Positions 1 through 11,619 of a DNA stretch of 64,000 nucleotides are shown in pieces. The stretch comes from Setoptus koraiensis (Eukaryota > Arthropoda). Position 1 is the first letter of the stretch; each line of letters opens with the position of its first letter. Under the pieces are notes generated by a model. It worked only from the letters and a program-made list of their open reading frames with translations, had not been told where the DNA came from and searched no databases. The stretch spans positions 18,972,001 through 19,036,000 of the forward strand of contig CM106585.1 in the NCBI GenBank assembly GCA_048013815.1. The letters run 5' to 3'. The position numbers were made by a program, and so were the translations under genes.

Positions 1-646
1 GTTGAACAAATGAGATCAATTTCCATTCAGGAGCAACCGCATAGCCAAACGACCAGATTTTAGCCACTATACATAGAATTCGCTACTTCAGCCTCTAACA
101 ATCAGCTAAATTCGCACATCGGCTGACCATGTTGCACAACAGGTAGCGCGACGACAAACATAGATAAACCAACTAACTAAAGTGAATGGAAACCTTCCAT
201 TTATATTAATCATATTTATATTAATCAACCTATACAACACGAACAACAATAGCACACATAGCGTATCTTACATGATGGATGCACAATGTTTTTTCATTGA
301 TTGATTTTCGTGTCTCGCTGCACTCAAAATACAGCTTGTTGCATCGAAACAGACAAACAAACATTATGATGATGATAAAATTAATAGATACCGCTGCAAG
401 CCAACAGCAAACAACAGCAAGAAGTGCGTGAAAACAGTTAGTTAATATCATTTCGGTGTAGCTTTTTGTGTGTTTCTCTTGTTGCTCACTGAGAACAGAA
501 GCGCAAATATTAGTCATCATTGTCTAGCTCAACAATTAGTTGACCGGTGACAGCAACAATTGATTGCAGCAACAATTGAACGAATACATAATTGCGACAG
601 TCAATCAAGCAAACTGAAGAAATTAGCGCATCATCTGAGGGAGGCG
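1..646. other. Upstream flank of the G-alpha gene, no gene seen
   Basis: AT-rich sequence with no coding stretch resembling a known family on either strand. It presumably holds the promoter and 5' UTR of the G-alpha gene that starts at 647, but I see no clear TATA or initiator element. Confidence 0.5.
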
Positions 647-3600
647 ATGAAGTCGATGAAATCGTGGGCCTGTTTCAGGCCGCGAGATCCATTCAAGGGT
701 AAAAGCAAAGAATTGGACAAGAGAATCGCCCTGTGGACGAAACAATTCAATTCAAGTTTCAAGTTGTTGCTGTTGGGCCCGGCCGGCGCCGGAAAGACAA
801 CAATATTGAAACAAATGAAAATAATACACTTTGAAGGGTTCACCTGCGAAGAGCGACAACAAAAGGCCAAGGAAATTCGCACAAATTTGCTTGAAAGTGT
901 CAGGGTAAGTGTAAAATGTGTGAAAATAGTAAATTGCAATTTGCCTTAATCAAGATCAACTTGACGACTAATCGAACGACTGCTACAAATACCATTGTGA
1001 TGGATGGACGCGATTAAAACATCACAGGAGCTCACATCAAGCATAATCAGATCGGGCAGTTGCATCAACTGGATGGATCCAGAGAACCAGAAGAGGCTGG
1101 ACTTTATAAATGGGCTGAATCTCGACGATACAACCTATGAATTGTATGCCGTGAAGATTTACGATTACGCCAAACGGATCCTCACCGACAGAGGGGTCGA
1201 AGAACATTTCGCCAAATTGAATCAACTGTCGTTGACGCACAGATCTAAATAGTGAGTATCAAAATAGTGCTCTGTTGTCGTGTAGAAATCTGCAAATCTC
1301 TAGCGCCGCCACTGGAGATTTACAGCCGAATTTCGATTGACACGCCCGAATTTCGGTCACTCGGAGCTCGTTGTTGCGGCAGCGGCTCTCGACGGAGCCC
1401 ATTCAGATGTGCTAATTTATTTTCGCGCTCCATTGCGATTCTTGCATTCGCGCTCATGGCGCCCTGTCGAAAAATTCGGAGAGTGGCCCAATTGAAAAAG
1501 TCTGTCAAAGCGTTGTGAGTGCGTGTGAAAAACATCTATTATTACATAATTTGCTTTACCTTGGTCGATATCAGTATTTCGTATCATTTCGCGTCATTTC
1601 GTGCGATTTCGCGTCATTTCGTGTGATTTCGTGTGATTTCGCGTGACTTTGCGTCAATTCGTGCGATTTTGCGTGATTTCGTGTGATTTTGCGTGATTTC
1701 GTGTGATTTTGCATTAGTTCGTGCAATTTCCCGTCATCCCGCGTCACCCCGCGTCATCGTCATTTGCAACCGCAAACTGTTGCTCCTACCAGCCGGTGGG
1801 TGTTGGTGCCACAGCGGGCGCGGCTGAGATTGCCGCGGGCGTGGTGTACGATCCGGTCATCTGCATGAGAGCATTGACCATCACCGGTAGCACTTGCTTG
1901 AGAATCGATTGCATAATGGCCACACTTGGTCCCACAGCGGCCGTTCCAGTGAACAGTGTCACCATGATCATTATGAGAGTGACCACAATTTGTTGCATTT
2001 GTTCCGGTGTTACATTGTATTGAATGGATTGCATAAGCGTTTGTAGACGATTCGATTGTTGTTGCAGTTGTTGTTGTTGTTGCGGATCTAGACCATTGTT
2101 TGCGGGAACTAACGGTTGCTGTTGCATTGTTTGCATTGCTTGTTGTTGTTGCATCGGTTGTTGTTGGCCCATGTAGCCGGCCGCACGGCGTTTTCTCACC
2201 AGCGGCTTTGCTGGGGCGGCCGAGGCCAGCGAATCAGCATTTTGCGATAATTGAGAAACGAAGTTTTGGGCCATCTCGTTGAGCGGACTGTTCATGATTT
2301 GGCTCAAATCGTTCATGCTCTGGCTCAAATCGTTTAATTGAGCCATATTTGCGCTTATTTGAGCCCATGCGGCCCTAGCCTGAGCAATGGGATCTTCGGA
2401 TTGCTGCTGAGCCGGGGGCGCGGCGGCGTCTTGGCCGACGACCACGTGAACGGAGGCCAGCATGAATGCGGCCATCGCAAGGCACATTGAGCCACTAAGT
2501 TTGGCCATTGTTCAGCTCGTGTTATTCAGAGGATTTTGAGAGAAGTGAGTGTAAAAATTGATTGTGTGATGGTTGCTTGCCAACGACCGACAGTATTAGC
2601 CGTGTAATTGACAGAGACAGCTCATTTAAATATGTTGCCATTTTGTGCTATTATCAGAAAACTGTCGCAAACAGCAACAGTTGGACCTTGAATAACAACA
2701 ATCGACGAGTTACCTACGATAACGACACAAAGATCGTCAACTGTCGCCAAGCTAAACACACAATGAAAATGTCACACGTTGTCACCTGTCATGGTTGGCT
2801 CGCAAGCTCTCGGCAAGCGCGCTTTGTGTGTCGGGAGGCAGCTCTTTGCCTCTGTGCCTCAACAGAGGGCTAATTAATATATATTAATTAATATATATTA
2901 GTTGATATATGTTAGTTGATATATATTAATTGATATATATTAATCATTATATAGTAATCAGTTGGAGCTGGCAGGTATTTGGCGAGCAGTCGGGCGTAGC
3001 GTTTGGTCTTGATCAAACACGGCGCTTCACATAAGCTCGGCGCGGCGTCATTTGCTGCAGAGAGTCAACAGATATACACTATACATTGATATACACATTA
3101 CAATGTAAAGCTTGACACGCCAACAAGCCAAATTACATAGAGCCACATTACATAATGATACGATGATCTCTGTTTGTCGCAGGCTCACCGGCGCTTGTCG
3201 CACAATGTTTGTGCGTTCGTATTCGTGTTGTTTATTCATGCTAACAATACTAAAATATTACCAAAAAATAATACCAAATAAACGATTGCGACCGATCTAG
3301 AAAGATAACAACAATCAATGGACATACATACAAACAGATGTCGACTAATAATCGACAAATAATAATAATAAGTAATCCTGACGTTTATGGACTCAATGTC
3401 AGCGGCCTCAATAGGTGAGCAATCAAAACGGTGTCGCTCATTGTGTTTGTCCTATGATATCCTTGCAACAATCGCGTTGGTATTATCGCGCTCGCTTGCT
3501 GCTGTCAATCTGCCCTCTCATGATATAAACATATAATACGAATATGATCATCATCATCATTTTGCTCACACATCTGCAATCGGTGCCACCAGAGGCAATT

Positions 3601-4415
3601 AGCTTGCCAAGATTACAGTGTCATATGCATGTATAATCATCGCATTGACCATACTGGCAGAGATTTTCAAATTGGCTTATTGGTGTTGTTGACCCAACTG
3701 TGTGTGCCTCGTCCAACACTTGATAGTTTATCGGTTTAGTGGTGTTTTCTATTCCCATTTAAGCTACCCGAACGATAAAAGCAGTCACCACCCGGCGGTG
3801 GAAACCTCAATTGATTTAGCCCGAGTAGCTGAACTAACAAGCTGTGAGTCACAACGACTAATTATATCGTCACGTAATTCTAGTTGACGTTCTGACGTCC
3901 TAGTTCACTTGTTTCGTCGTCGCTTGTGCACATTGTGTGTGCTCCGTTAATCTTGATATTGTTTGTTTTTATGATCAACCATTTCGCTGCTGTTGTCGTC
4001 GTCGTTGTCGCTGTTGTTGTCGCTGTTGTTGTCGCTGTTGTTGCCGCTGTTGTTGTCGCTGTTGTTGCCGCTGTTGTTGTCGTCGTCGTCGTTGTTGCTG
4101 ATGTTGTTGCTGATGTTGTTGCTGCTGTCGTTGGCGTGGAATCCACAGTGTTGCCCAATTAGTAATTGTCTGTCTAATCTCCTGTCCTGTGTTTTATTAT
4201 CTCTCCTCCTGCGCTGGCTCCTACATAATGTGCGATCAGTCTAGTGGAAATTGCTCGAATCATTATCTATTGTGTGATACTTAACTTGGGAGATCGATGA
4301 CGACGATTATAATTATTCGATGACTGTACCGTTTAACTGTACACCTATGACGCATGCAAGAACAACACACCAGGTGACACGTTTATAGTTCACCTGTTGT
4401 TGTGGCTGTCGTTGT

Positions 4416-4449
<34 letters not shown>

Positions 4450-5508
4450 GTTGTTTATACACATTGTACATGAAATTGATATCGGGTATGCGGATAGAAA
4501 AATATAAAAATAGAAAACACACACAGACAAACAAACAATATCTGACAATAACAATAAACAAACTCTGTTTCCCTCATCCACTTCCGCTTTGCACGCCAAT
4601 GTCTTTTGGCGCTGACAACAACAATCTAAAACAATCACGTGAACGGATTTGGTGTAATAACAACTATTAGCCTACTTACTCGTGTGGATCAAATCCGAGA
4701 CGCCAATTATCTACCAAATGATGACGATATACTCCATAGTAGGGGCAAAACATGTGATATACAAAAGATAGAGTTTCAAGTTAAGGCCCCGCTAAAATAT
4801 GGCTCTGTTCAGCAAACTTTTTGGATGTTTGACGTAGGCGGCCAACGCGGCGAAAGACGCAAATGGATACAAGTGTTTGATGGCGTAACCGCGGTGATGT
4901 TTCTCATAGATAGCTCCAGTTTTGATGCCGTCGACGAAGAGAACGGAAACAACAAATTACGTGAGACTATGAATTTATTCTATGAGGTCTGGACGACGCG
5001 CTTCTTGAGAAATTCAAATTTTGTGCTTTTATTCAATAAGCAAGACATATTGAGACAAAAAATAGAACGTGGCCACAAAATTGAGGACCATTTTCCCGGT
5101 GAGTTGCCACTTCCGTTTTAGTTTTCGACTCACTTTGGTGATGACTAAAATAACTCATATAATCTAATATTTTAACTTGTTTGGCGCACACCTCTCAACA
5201 ACTATCGATCAGAGTATGCAAGTTATCGTTGTCCGATCCAAGACGCTAGCCCCAGTTGTGCCGACTACAGTTACATTAGGGCTCGATCGTTTATTAGGGA
5301 CAAATTTTTGCAAATAACTAGACAAACCACTGAACACAGAAAGTATAGTGCCCCAAATTTGGTTTACATGAACAAGAGTTGCGTTGATCAACCCAAACGA
5401 GGCATTTGTTATCATTATACAACGGCAACTGACACGGACAATATAAGAAGTTTGTTCGATCATCTACAAATGATGGTCATCAAGTCAACACTGAAGGCTC
5501 TCGCTTAG
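647..5508 (+). CDS. Heterotrimeric G-protein alpha subunit, Gs/Gf-like, divergent
   Basis: GTP-binding alpha subunit that relays signals from 7-TM receptors at the inner plasma membrane. Four exons join in phase: 647-904, 1028-1251, 4671-5098 and 5213-5508, giving about 401 aa (Gs is near 394). All introns are GT-AG. Visible motifs: P-loop GPAGAGKTT in exon 1; switch I with the conserved Arg and Thr (SRGKT) and switch II DVGGQRGERRKW in exon 3; NKQD in exon 3; and the TCAT-like loop TTATDT in exon 4. A Cys near the N terminus (SWACF) could be palmitoylated. The start ATG 647 is the first Met in the open frame. Oddities: the P-loop departs from the G-alpha GAGESGKS consensus, losing the Glu that normally contacts the switch I Arg, and the C terminus (LKALA) is unlike Gs. 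Alpha-f-like or orphan class is inference. Intron 2 hosts another gene on the opposite strand. Confidence 0.88.
1571..1755. repeat. 10-bp tandem array
   Basis: About 18 imperfect copies of a 10-bp unit close to TTTCGTGTGA / TTTCGCGTCA, inside intron 2 of the G-alpha gene. It begins to decay just before the 3' end of the nested minus-strand gene. The period equals one helical turn. Confidence 0.85.
1786..2508 (-). CDS. Secreted Gln-rich protein nested in a G-alpha intron
   Basis: A 240-aa single-exon ORF lying wholly inside intron 2 of the G-alpha gene, on the opposite strand. A hydrophobic N-terminal signal peptide (about residues 8-25, ending near VVVGQ) is followed by an Ala/Gln-rich stretch. 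A basic KRR site near residue 108 looks like a proprotein cleavage site. Poly-Gln/Met runs follow, then a hydrophobic C-terminal segment (about 175-215) that could be a membrane or self-assembly segment. I do not recognise the family; secreted structural or cuticle-associated is only a guess. The ATG has no in-frame competitor, and the composition is unlike intron sequence, which supports a real gene. Confidence 0.65.
   Translation of the reverse strand: MAKLSGSMCLAMAAFMLASVHVVVGQDAAAPPAQQQSEDPIAQARAAWAQISANMAQLNDLSQSMNDLSQIMNSPLNEMAQNFVSQLSQNADSLASAAPAKPLVRKRRAAGYMGQQQPMQQQQAMQTMQQQPLVPANNGLDPQQQQQLQQQSNRLQTLMQSIQYNVTPEQMQQIVVTLIMIMVTLFTGTAAVGPSVAIMQSILKQVLPVMVNALMQMTGSYTTPAAISAAPAVAPTPTGW
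2870..2953. repeat. 14-bp AT-rich tandem repeat, six copies
   Basis: Six consecutive 14-bp units of the type TTAATTAATATATA / TTAGTTGATATATG, with a few substitutions between units, inside G-alpha intron 2. Confidence 0.9.
3990..4132. repeat. GTT/GTC trinucleotide array
   Basis: Interrupted trinucleotide repeat (GTTGTC, GCTGTT variants) open in several frames on both strands. A second similar array lies at about 4399-4452. Non-coding intron sequence. Confidence 0.9.
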
Positions 5509-6103
5509 CCATAATTAACTAATTACTTAATTGTTGTTAGCAGCCAACGATTGAGCCACATTCAGAACAAACAAACAAACAAACAAACTAAACTACTGTA
5601 ATATACCTATACAGATATACATACATGTATCTATTCAAGGTAGGCACTCTATCGAGATACCCCAAAGAGATAATCTGTGCCTACTTTGACTAGCAAACGC
5701 AAACAAAATTCAAATACTATTATCATTATCATCATCAGCATCTTTTGTTCCAATTATTCTCGTCGTGTCACCGGCATCATCATCGTTGTCATTTTATCAC
5801 ATAATCGTTAACTCCATCCATCTTACCACATGAGTAATATGTGTGTGATTATATGCTATTTTATTTATTTTATGATATAATCACTATATATCTACATAAA
5901 AATAACATAATCAATATATACATTCCGGTGACAGCTCAAGCGTGCCCAATTATATATAATAAACAATTATATATAATAAATATACTAAGTTGTATATATA
6001 TATATATACTAAATCAGATACGATACGACTGAAACAATGGCAAGAATCAATGTTACATCTCTGTTTGAGTGCACATGTGTGATCCAATCCAATTTGCTCC
6101 AAA
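5509..6103. other. AT-rich intergenic sequence
   Basis: 3' flank of the G-alpha gene. It contains an (AAAC)n run near 5567-5590 and TA-rich stretches near 5940-6010. No gene is seen. Confidence 0.6.
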
Positions 6104-6966
6104 CTAATCTAATCTTATCAAATCAAGCTTTACACAGACACACATGTGAGAACAATTTCGCCTAGATAGAATTTGTGTCGAGAAAAAAGGATCAGCAATA
6201 ATTATTGGCGTGAGTCTTTTAATCATGAGAATATTCCAGATAATAAGTTTATATCTTGGCTTATCGGCAATTGCTGGTTGTCCTTTTGAATGACAACTCT
6301 TGTGGCTGGCAGGCGAATCTCTGTCTGTCTGTCTCTCCCTTTCTTGCATTATTTGTCCAGTCTTGGTGTCATATGAGACGAGGCAGCCAACAGATGAGGG
6401 CCCAAATGCACAATAGGTGACAACAGGTATCTTTGCTCGCGGGAACGAGTATTCTTTGCCAGCAAAAATGAGCATACAGCGAGCATCTTCTGCACGAACT
6501 CTCGAGTGGATATTTGACGCCTCCGTCTAAAAAGGTGTACTGGCCAGTTTTTGACGACAGCGGAACATGAATCTTGTATAAATAACATTTCGGGCAAATA
6601 GTGGTCGCCAGATTGCCCCTGCCATTCTCGATATCGGATAATTTCTTCGAAATGTTGCCCAACGGAACGAGCTTGCATTCGCGCAAAGCCACGCTCCGTT
6701 CACTGCCGGCATTAATCTGGGTGCCTGGCTGATTTTCTGGCTCGGCTATTTCGGTTATTTGATCACAAACGCACAGATATTCACAAAACGGTGTGACTGA
6801 GTCCTTTATACTCTGCGGCTGACTGGTCACCACAGAGTCGTCATCATTCAAGATTGATATGCTAGTATCATCAAGCATCATCTTGGTCTTGGTCTTGTTG
6901 TGACTATTTCGGCAATGATTGCAGACGAATGTGCATCCGACTGTGACAAATTCAATATCGTCCGAC
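6104..6966 (-). CDS. Unrecognised Cys-rich protein, partial or broken gene model
   Basis: An open stretch on the minus strand begins after a good acceptor (ends ..TCTTAG, exon from 6966). It encodes GCTFVCNHCRN, an acidic linker, then LRECKLVPLGN, TICPKCYLYK and TFLDGGVKYPLE. The CxxC pairs suggest a zinc-binding fold. Near 6500 the protein-like signal moves to another frame (MLIFAGKEYSFPRAK, then VVTYCAFGPSS), running to about 6350 and open to 6104. I see no intron that joins the two frames, so either a short intron escaped me or the gene carries a frameshift. No upstream exon was found between 6967 and 7324. I do not recognise the family. Its 3' end is convergent with the G-alpha gene. Confidence 0.4.
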
Positions 6967-7324
6967 CTAAGATTACAAACAAAATTGATGTGACAAAATT
7001 TAACGTGAGGAAAGATTTTGTCTCGCGCTTATAATTTCATCATCGGCCAATCATAAGCAGATAATGCAACAGCAACATATAGAATGATGATGAGCTAATC
7101 ATAATCGGCGTGAATCATGAGAATATGCGATTCACAGTGTGAAGCTTTTTTTTGCATATCGCTCAGGGCGCGTGATCGACACATTGAAACCATTTTCCAT
7201 CATGGAGAATCGTTGTTGTTTGCACTATACCGGTACATGTAACCGAAAATGATTTGTGATGATCCGGATTCCGGACAAAGCAAGCCTCTAGTATCAGAGT
7301 GTCCAGTTCAACAAGATAAATGGT
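6967..7324. other. Intergenic, between Cys-rich gene and RXR
   Basis: Contains the 3' flank of the RXR gene on minus and upstream sequence of the Cys-rich stretch. No coding signal seen. Confidence 0.5.
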
Positions 7325-9082
7325 CTAATTTATTTCTATGGATTTGAGAGCTGTTTGCAGGAATGTGTCTATGTGTCCGTTGTAACACAGGTTAACAAAT
7401 ATTTGTTTTTCATCACATTTAAGTCCTATGCTACGCAAGGCTGGCAGACGCAACAACAGTTTGCCAAATCTATTGGGCTGATTTTCATGATTATTCCTAC
7501 AGTGGTTTTCTAAAGCTGTAAACACGTTACCGCGTAGATCTTCAATCGGTTGACTCGACTTGAGGCCCTGTGTTTCGGGATTAAACAAGATAATGGCCCT
7601 GAGACAGGCCAATTCAGTTTTATCCAGTCTCATGTCATACATTTTGGCAACTATCTCTGTTATGACACGCTCGAACATTGTCTGCAGTCCGATATCGTGG
7701 GCCTGATCCTGGAAAATGACAATGCCCTGTCCTATGGCCAAGCCGCAATCTTTGACGCATTCCTTCAACAGATCCACGGATCTGAATGCCATTTCGGCAA
7801 TGACAAGCTCGTTCCAGTATGTTTTCAGCAGCGTGAGCTGATCCTCTACCAGGAGATCGGTGAATTTGGGCATGTTCTTTGCCCAATCAATTAATTGTCT
7901 GATTTGACGCTGGGCAGCGTAGCTGAGGGCAACGCGAGGGTCCTGTTGTCAAGGTGAGAGATCGTTGTCGTGAGAATGGGCATTGCATAATTATTAATTA
8001 GCGTTATAGTTTGACAAGCTCTTGGCGTGCGGCATTAATTCGCGATAATGCCAGAACGCGATAGTGCGTTTCGTGAAAATTTGTAGCCGGTGGCCGGCAG
8101 CAGTAACGATACGTACGTTTGATTTGTTGAGATTGTAGGGTATTCGCGAGTTGTCATAATCAGCGAGCCTGTCCACCTTGGACTCGGCCTCAACGATTCT
8201 GGCCAGCGGAATGTCGTTGAGCATGTTGCTGCTTTCCACCTCCACTTCGAGACTGTCCCTGGAGCGCTGGCGTTCCTCTTGGACGGCTGTTTGCATGAGG
8301 ATTTTTTTTCCAAGGAGGATTTTTTTTTCCAAGGAGAATTTTTTTTTTCGTGGACAATTGTTTTTTTTTCATGGAGAAAAACGGCAACAAGTGAGAGATG
8401 AGCACGAAATGAAAAAATGCAACAAAAACTCTGTCTGGGGTCGTTCGCCCACTAGCGCGGATATTGGGCCAAACACTGGATACTCACCCTCTCGTTTCAT
8501 GCCTATCGACAGGCATTTCTGGTACCGGCAATACTGGCACCTGTTGCGTTGCCTCTTGTCTATTGTGCAGTGTCCGTCCTCTCGACAGGCATAGGTGAGA
8601 TTTTTGCGAACGGTTCGCTTGAAGAAGCCCTTGCATCCCTCACAACTGTACACTCCGTAATGTTTACCTGAGGCCCTGTCCTCGCAAATGGAGCACAAAT
8701 GCTTCGAGCCACTCAGGGGATGATTCAGTGGGAATTGTTGTTGAGTGTTGTTGTTTGTGTTTGCGCTGATACTGTTGCTCTCACTATTGGTGCTGGCATT
8801 ATTCTGGCTGCCACTGTTTGTGTTGGTAATTGCATTATTACTATTACTGTTATTATTACTATTACTGTTATTATTGCTACTACTGTTATTATTGCTATTA
8901 CTGTTATTATTGCTATTACTATTGTTGTTGTTGTTGCTGTTGTTGTTGCTGTTGTTGTTGTTGCTGTTGTTGTTGTTGCTGTTGTTGTTGTTGCTGTTGT
9001 TGTTGTTGCTGCTGTTGTTGCTGCTGTTGTTGCTGCTGTTGGACGTGACTATGGACGGCGACGAGATTACGCTTGTTGTCAT
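7325..9082 (-). CDS. RXR: Retinoid X receptor / ultraspiracle-type nuclear receptor
   Basis: Ligand-regulated transcription factor, the usual heterodimer partner of the ecdysone receptor in arthropods. Three exons on minus join in phase: 9082-8488, 8286-8117 and 7942-7325, about 460 aa. Residues 1-128 are an A/B region dominated by Asn/Ser runs. The C4 zinc-finger DNA-binding domain starts near residue 129 ([20 protein letters not shown]) with P-box EGCKG and the CQYCRYQKC second finger. After [13 protein letters not shown] comes a short hinge and the ligand-binding domain (from about 222), with [17 protein letters not shown] and [15 protein letters not shown]. Odd points: the Arg that anchors the retinoid carboxylate in RXR aligns with Gln ([10 protein letters not shown]), and the AF-2 helix reads FLQTAL instead of FLMEML, so the charge-clamp Glu is missing. 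A derived paralogue (chelicerates often carry two RXRs) is possible. Confidence 0.93.
8827..9048 (-). repeat. Poly-Asn/Ser coding microsatellite in RXR
   Basis: AAC/AAT/AGC codon repeats read in frame as Asn runs with Ser, in the A/B domain of the RXR gene. The opposite strand gives spurious Leu-, Val- and Cys-rich frames. Confidence 0.9.
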
Positions 9083-10374
9083 TTTAGTTGCTTACGGCAC
9101 CAATTGCATTGATTACATTAATTACACGAGCACGTGTTGACAGGCTTCTATTTTCTCAAAACTGTTTTTGATTTTCGTAGCTGATTGCGCCCACTTGCGA
9201 TCTGGCTTCGGATGGGCGCTGCGCTGGTGTTTTCGGCTCGCTGTTTCGGTGCGAAATCGGTGATTCGGTTCGTGTGCGTTGCCAATATATAACCTGTTAT
9301 TATATGATTTTATGTATGATTTGTGGTTGCTTGCTGGCGCTGGCCACGATGAGAGTGGCTGTGTCACAATTCAGTGCAATTGTTGATTGAATAAACGTAC
9401 TACTAATATAAATATCCGATCCACGATGGATGTTGCGCTGCCTGAAAAATGCCCTCGATATAATGCAAATGTGAGATTTGTTGAGATTTCGTCGTTATTT
9501 TCCGACAATTTGTTATTTTCGGACAATTCGTTATCTTCTAACAATTTGTTGTTTTGTCATAATTTGTTATATTCGAACGATGGGTTGTTTTGTCGTGATT
9601 TGTTATTGTGTCATAATTTGTTTTTTTTTCTAGAAATGTGTCGATAAAAAAAAATCGCCTGCACTGTGCGACTGTCGATGGAACAGCGGTGACTAATTAT
9701 TAATTAAGCCAGCCAGCGAGCGAGCTACCTTGGCGCATCATGTTGTTATTATATGATTGGTCGATAAAATAAAGCATCTGCGAGGCGAGCAGCTTGTGCT
9801 GCATCTATGCATGTCGTTTGTATCTGTTGTTTGTTTGTATGCGTTCGGCGGCGAGCTTGCTTGGCTCGCCGTGAATACACTTGCTAGCGCAGCGGATAAG
9901 CGAGCTGGATAAGCGAGGTGAATAAGCGAAGAAACGAGAAGAGCGAGCGAGCGAGCGAGTTGCATTGGCATTGGCATTGGCTGCTGCCGCGGCGGTGCTG
10001 GTGACGGCGTCGTCGCTGGAACAGCTTTTTGCCGCCACCGACGCACACAAGCGCATTTCGAAGGCATTTCGAACGCATTTTGAACGCATTTTGAACGCAC
10101 TGAACATTGAAATCGAACGTCGAAATGGCGGCCGCGCCAGCCACAAGTCGCATCACGTACCACTGTCGCGACTCGCGAATGTGCCTGCCGAAAAGGCACG
10201 CTTGCCAGCCGATTCGAAAGCTATTCACGAAACACTATCCACAAAATGTTAGACTCTAACACAGAGAGAGAGAGTGTGTTGAAAAATGCTATCAGCGACG
10301 CCAGCGCCAGATAAAGTGCGGATGGCGTCGCCAGCATAATTAACTCTTGACGCTGATTGCGACTGTACGCACAC

Positions 10375-10515
10375 TGCAACAACCGCGACAACCGCGACAA
10401 CAACACTTGCAGCGGCAACAGCAACAGCAACAACGACAGCAACAACGACAGCAACAGCAACAACGACAGCAACAGCAACAACGACAACAACAACAGCGAC
10501 AACAGCGACAGCGTC
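10375..10515. repeat. CAACAG/CGACAA repeat array
   Basis: Interrupted CAA/CAG/CGA triplets open in several frames (poly-Gln/Arg or poly-Asn/Ser on plus). No flanking conserved domain supports coding. Confidence 0.85.
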
Positions 10516-11015
10516 TGCGGAGTGCGCAACATGACTCCAGTCTTGCCAATGGCGAGAGCTTGTTGCGTACAATCGATGAGATCGGCGAGGGCAGAAAAGG
10601 CTCGAAAAGCGAGACGCACACACAAATGAGAATTTTCATACTCCGATGGAAAGCGTTGCGCTGTTTGTTTGCTCGCTCGCTTGCATTTTGTTTCCTCGCC
10701 AAGCCCGAGCTTCGAGCTTCGAACGCGCAACAGCGCCACCAGCAGCAACGACGGCGGCAGCAGCTGCAGTTGGCAACAGCTAATGAGCGACAAATCAACG
10801 CAATTCACCAGCGCCCGAGCGACATAAAGCACGAGCGGCATTCCTCGGCATGGGCGAGCTCGACGATGGCCGCTCTCGGGCCGGGATTTTCGGGCCGGGT
10901 CCGCTCGCTTTGCGCCGCTTTCCACTGGCTTCCACTGGCAGCGAAAAGGCCCCTCCAAACACACAGACACACGAGCATCGACCAATGGCGAGTCTTGGCG
11001 CCGTCACCTTTTGTA

Positions 11016-11126
11016 AGTCACAAATTGTGACTCGCGGCCACACTGGCGACGCCCGATGATTATCTAACTTGTCTTGCGAGACTCACAAATTGCGTATTGT
11101 GGCTCACAAATTGTGAGCCACAATAC
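11016..11126. other. Cluster of near-perfect dyads built on CACAAATTGTG
   Basis: A 33-bp palindrome (16-bp arms around one base) spans 11094-11126 and centres on CTCACAAATTGTGAG. A related 17-bp dyad AGTCACAAATTGTGACT lies near 11016-11032. CGCAATTGCG and CTCGCAATTTGCGAG dyads follow near 11255-11280. The spacing and shared core suggest a regulatory array or foldback DNA; function unknown. Confidence 0.75.
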
Positions 11127-11619
11127 ACCGTGTTGAATGCGCCGCGTTGAGCTCGGCGAGCGTGCGATACTGTTGCGAGTTGCGACTGGCAACTCCATCG
11201 CTCCGTAGCTCGGTTGCTCGTTGGCTCGATCGCCCGATCGCTTGAACTCGACTCGCAATTGCGACTCGCAATTTGCGAGTTGCAAACAACAAAATATAAC
11301 GCATTGGCAATTATCTGCAGGCTGGCGACGCAATGGTGCTGGCGCATTGTGCAAACATGTTAACCTGTGCGCGAGTTGGCTGACAAGTCGTGAGTCGCAA
11401 CAACAACATTCATGCAATATCAACCAATTGCATGATTCACAAGGTAACCTAGGCAGTATGAATTGTCAGCGGCAGCAGCACCGCTCCCACGACCGTCAAT
11501 TTCGCTGACAATTGTGAGTGCTGCACCTCGGAAATCTCGACTCGAGATACACTCTCGCAGCAGCGGTGACACAATAATTTCAGGTGATTTCGCCGCGAAA
11601 TTTCCAGTGAATTTTTTTT

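Larger units (their letters stand above)
2509..4670. other. Rest of G-alpha intron 2, non-coding
   Basis: No convincing coding sequence. It holds the likely promoter of the nested minus-strand gene (just above 2508), a 14-bp AT-rich tandem array, and two trinucleotide arrays. Apparent long frames at 3.9-4.6 kb are simple-repeat artefacts. Confidence 0.6.

Noticed and set aside
8699-9140. Leu-, Val- and Cys-rich frames on plus opposite the RXR Asn repeat
   Set aside because: They are the complement of the coding trinucleotide array; RXR on minus explains the openness.
10221-11030. Long Gln/Arg-rich and Leu-rich frames
   Set aside because: Produced by CAA/CAG/CGA triplets on both strands; no domain, splice support or start context.
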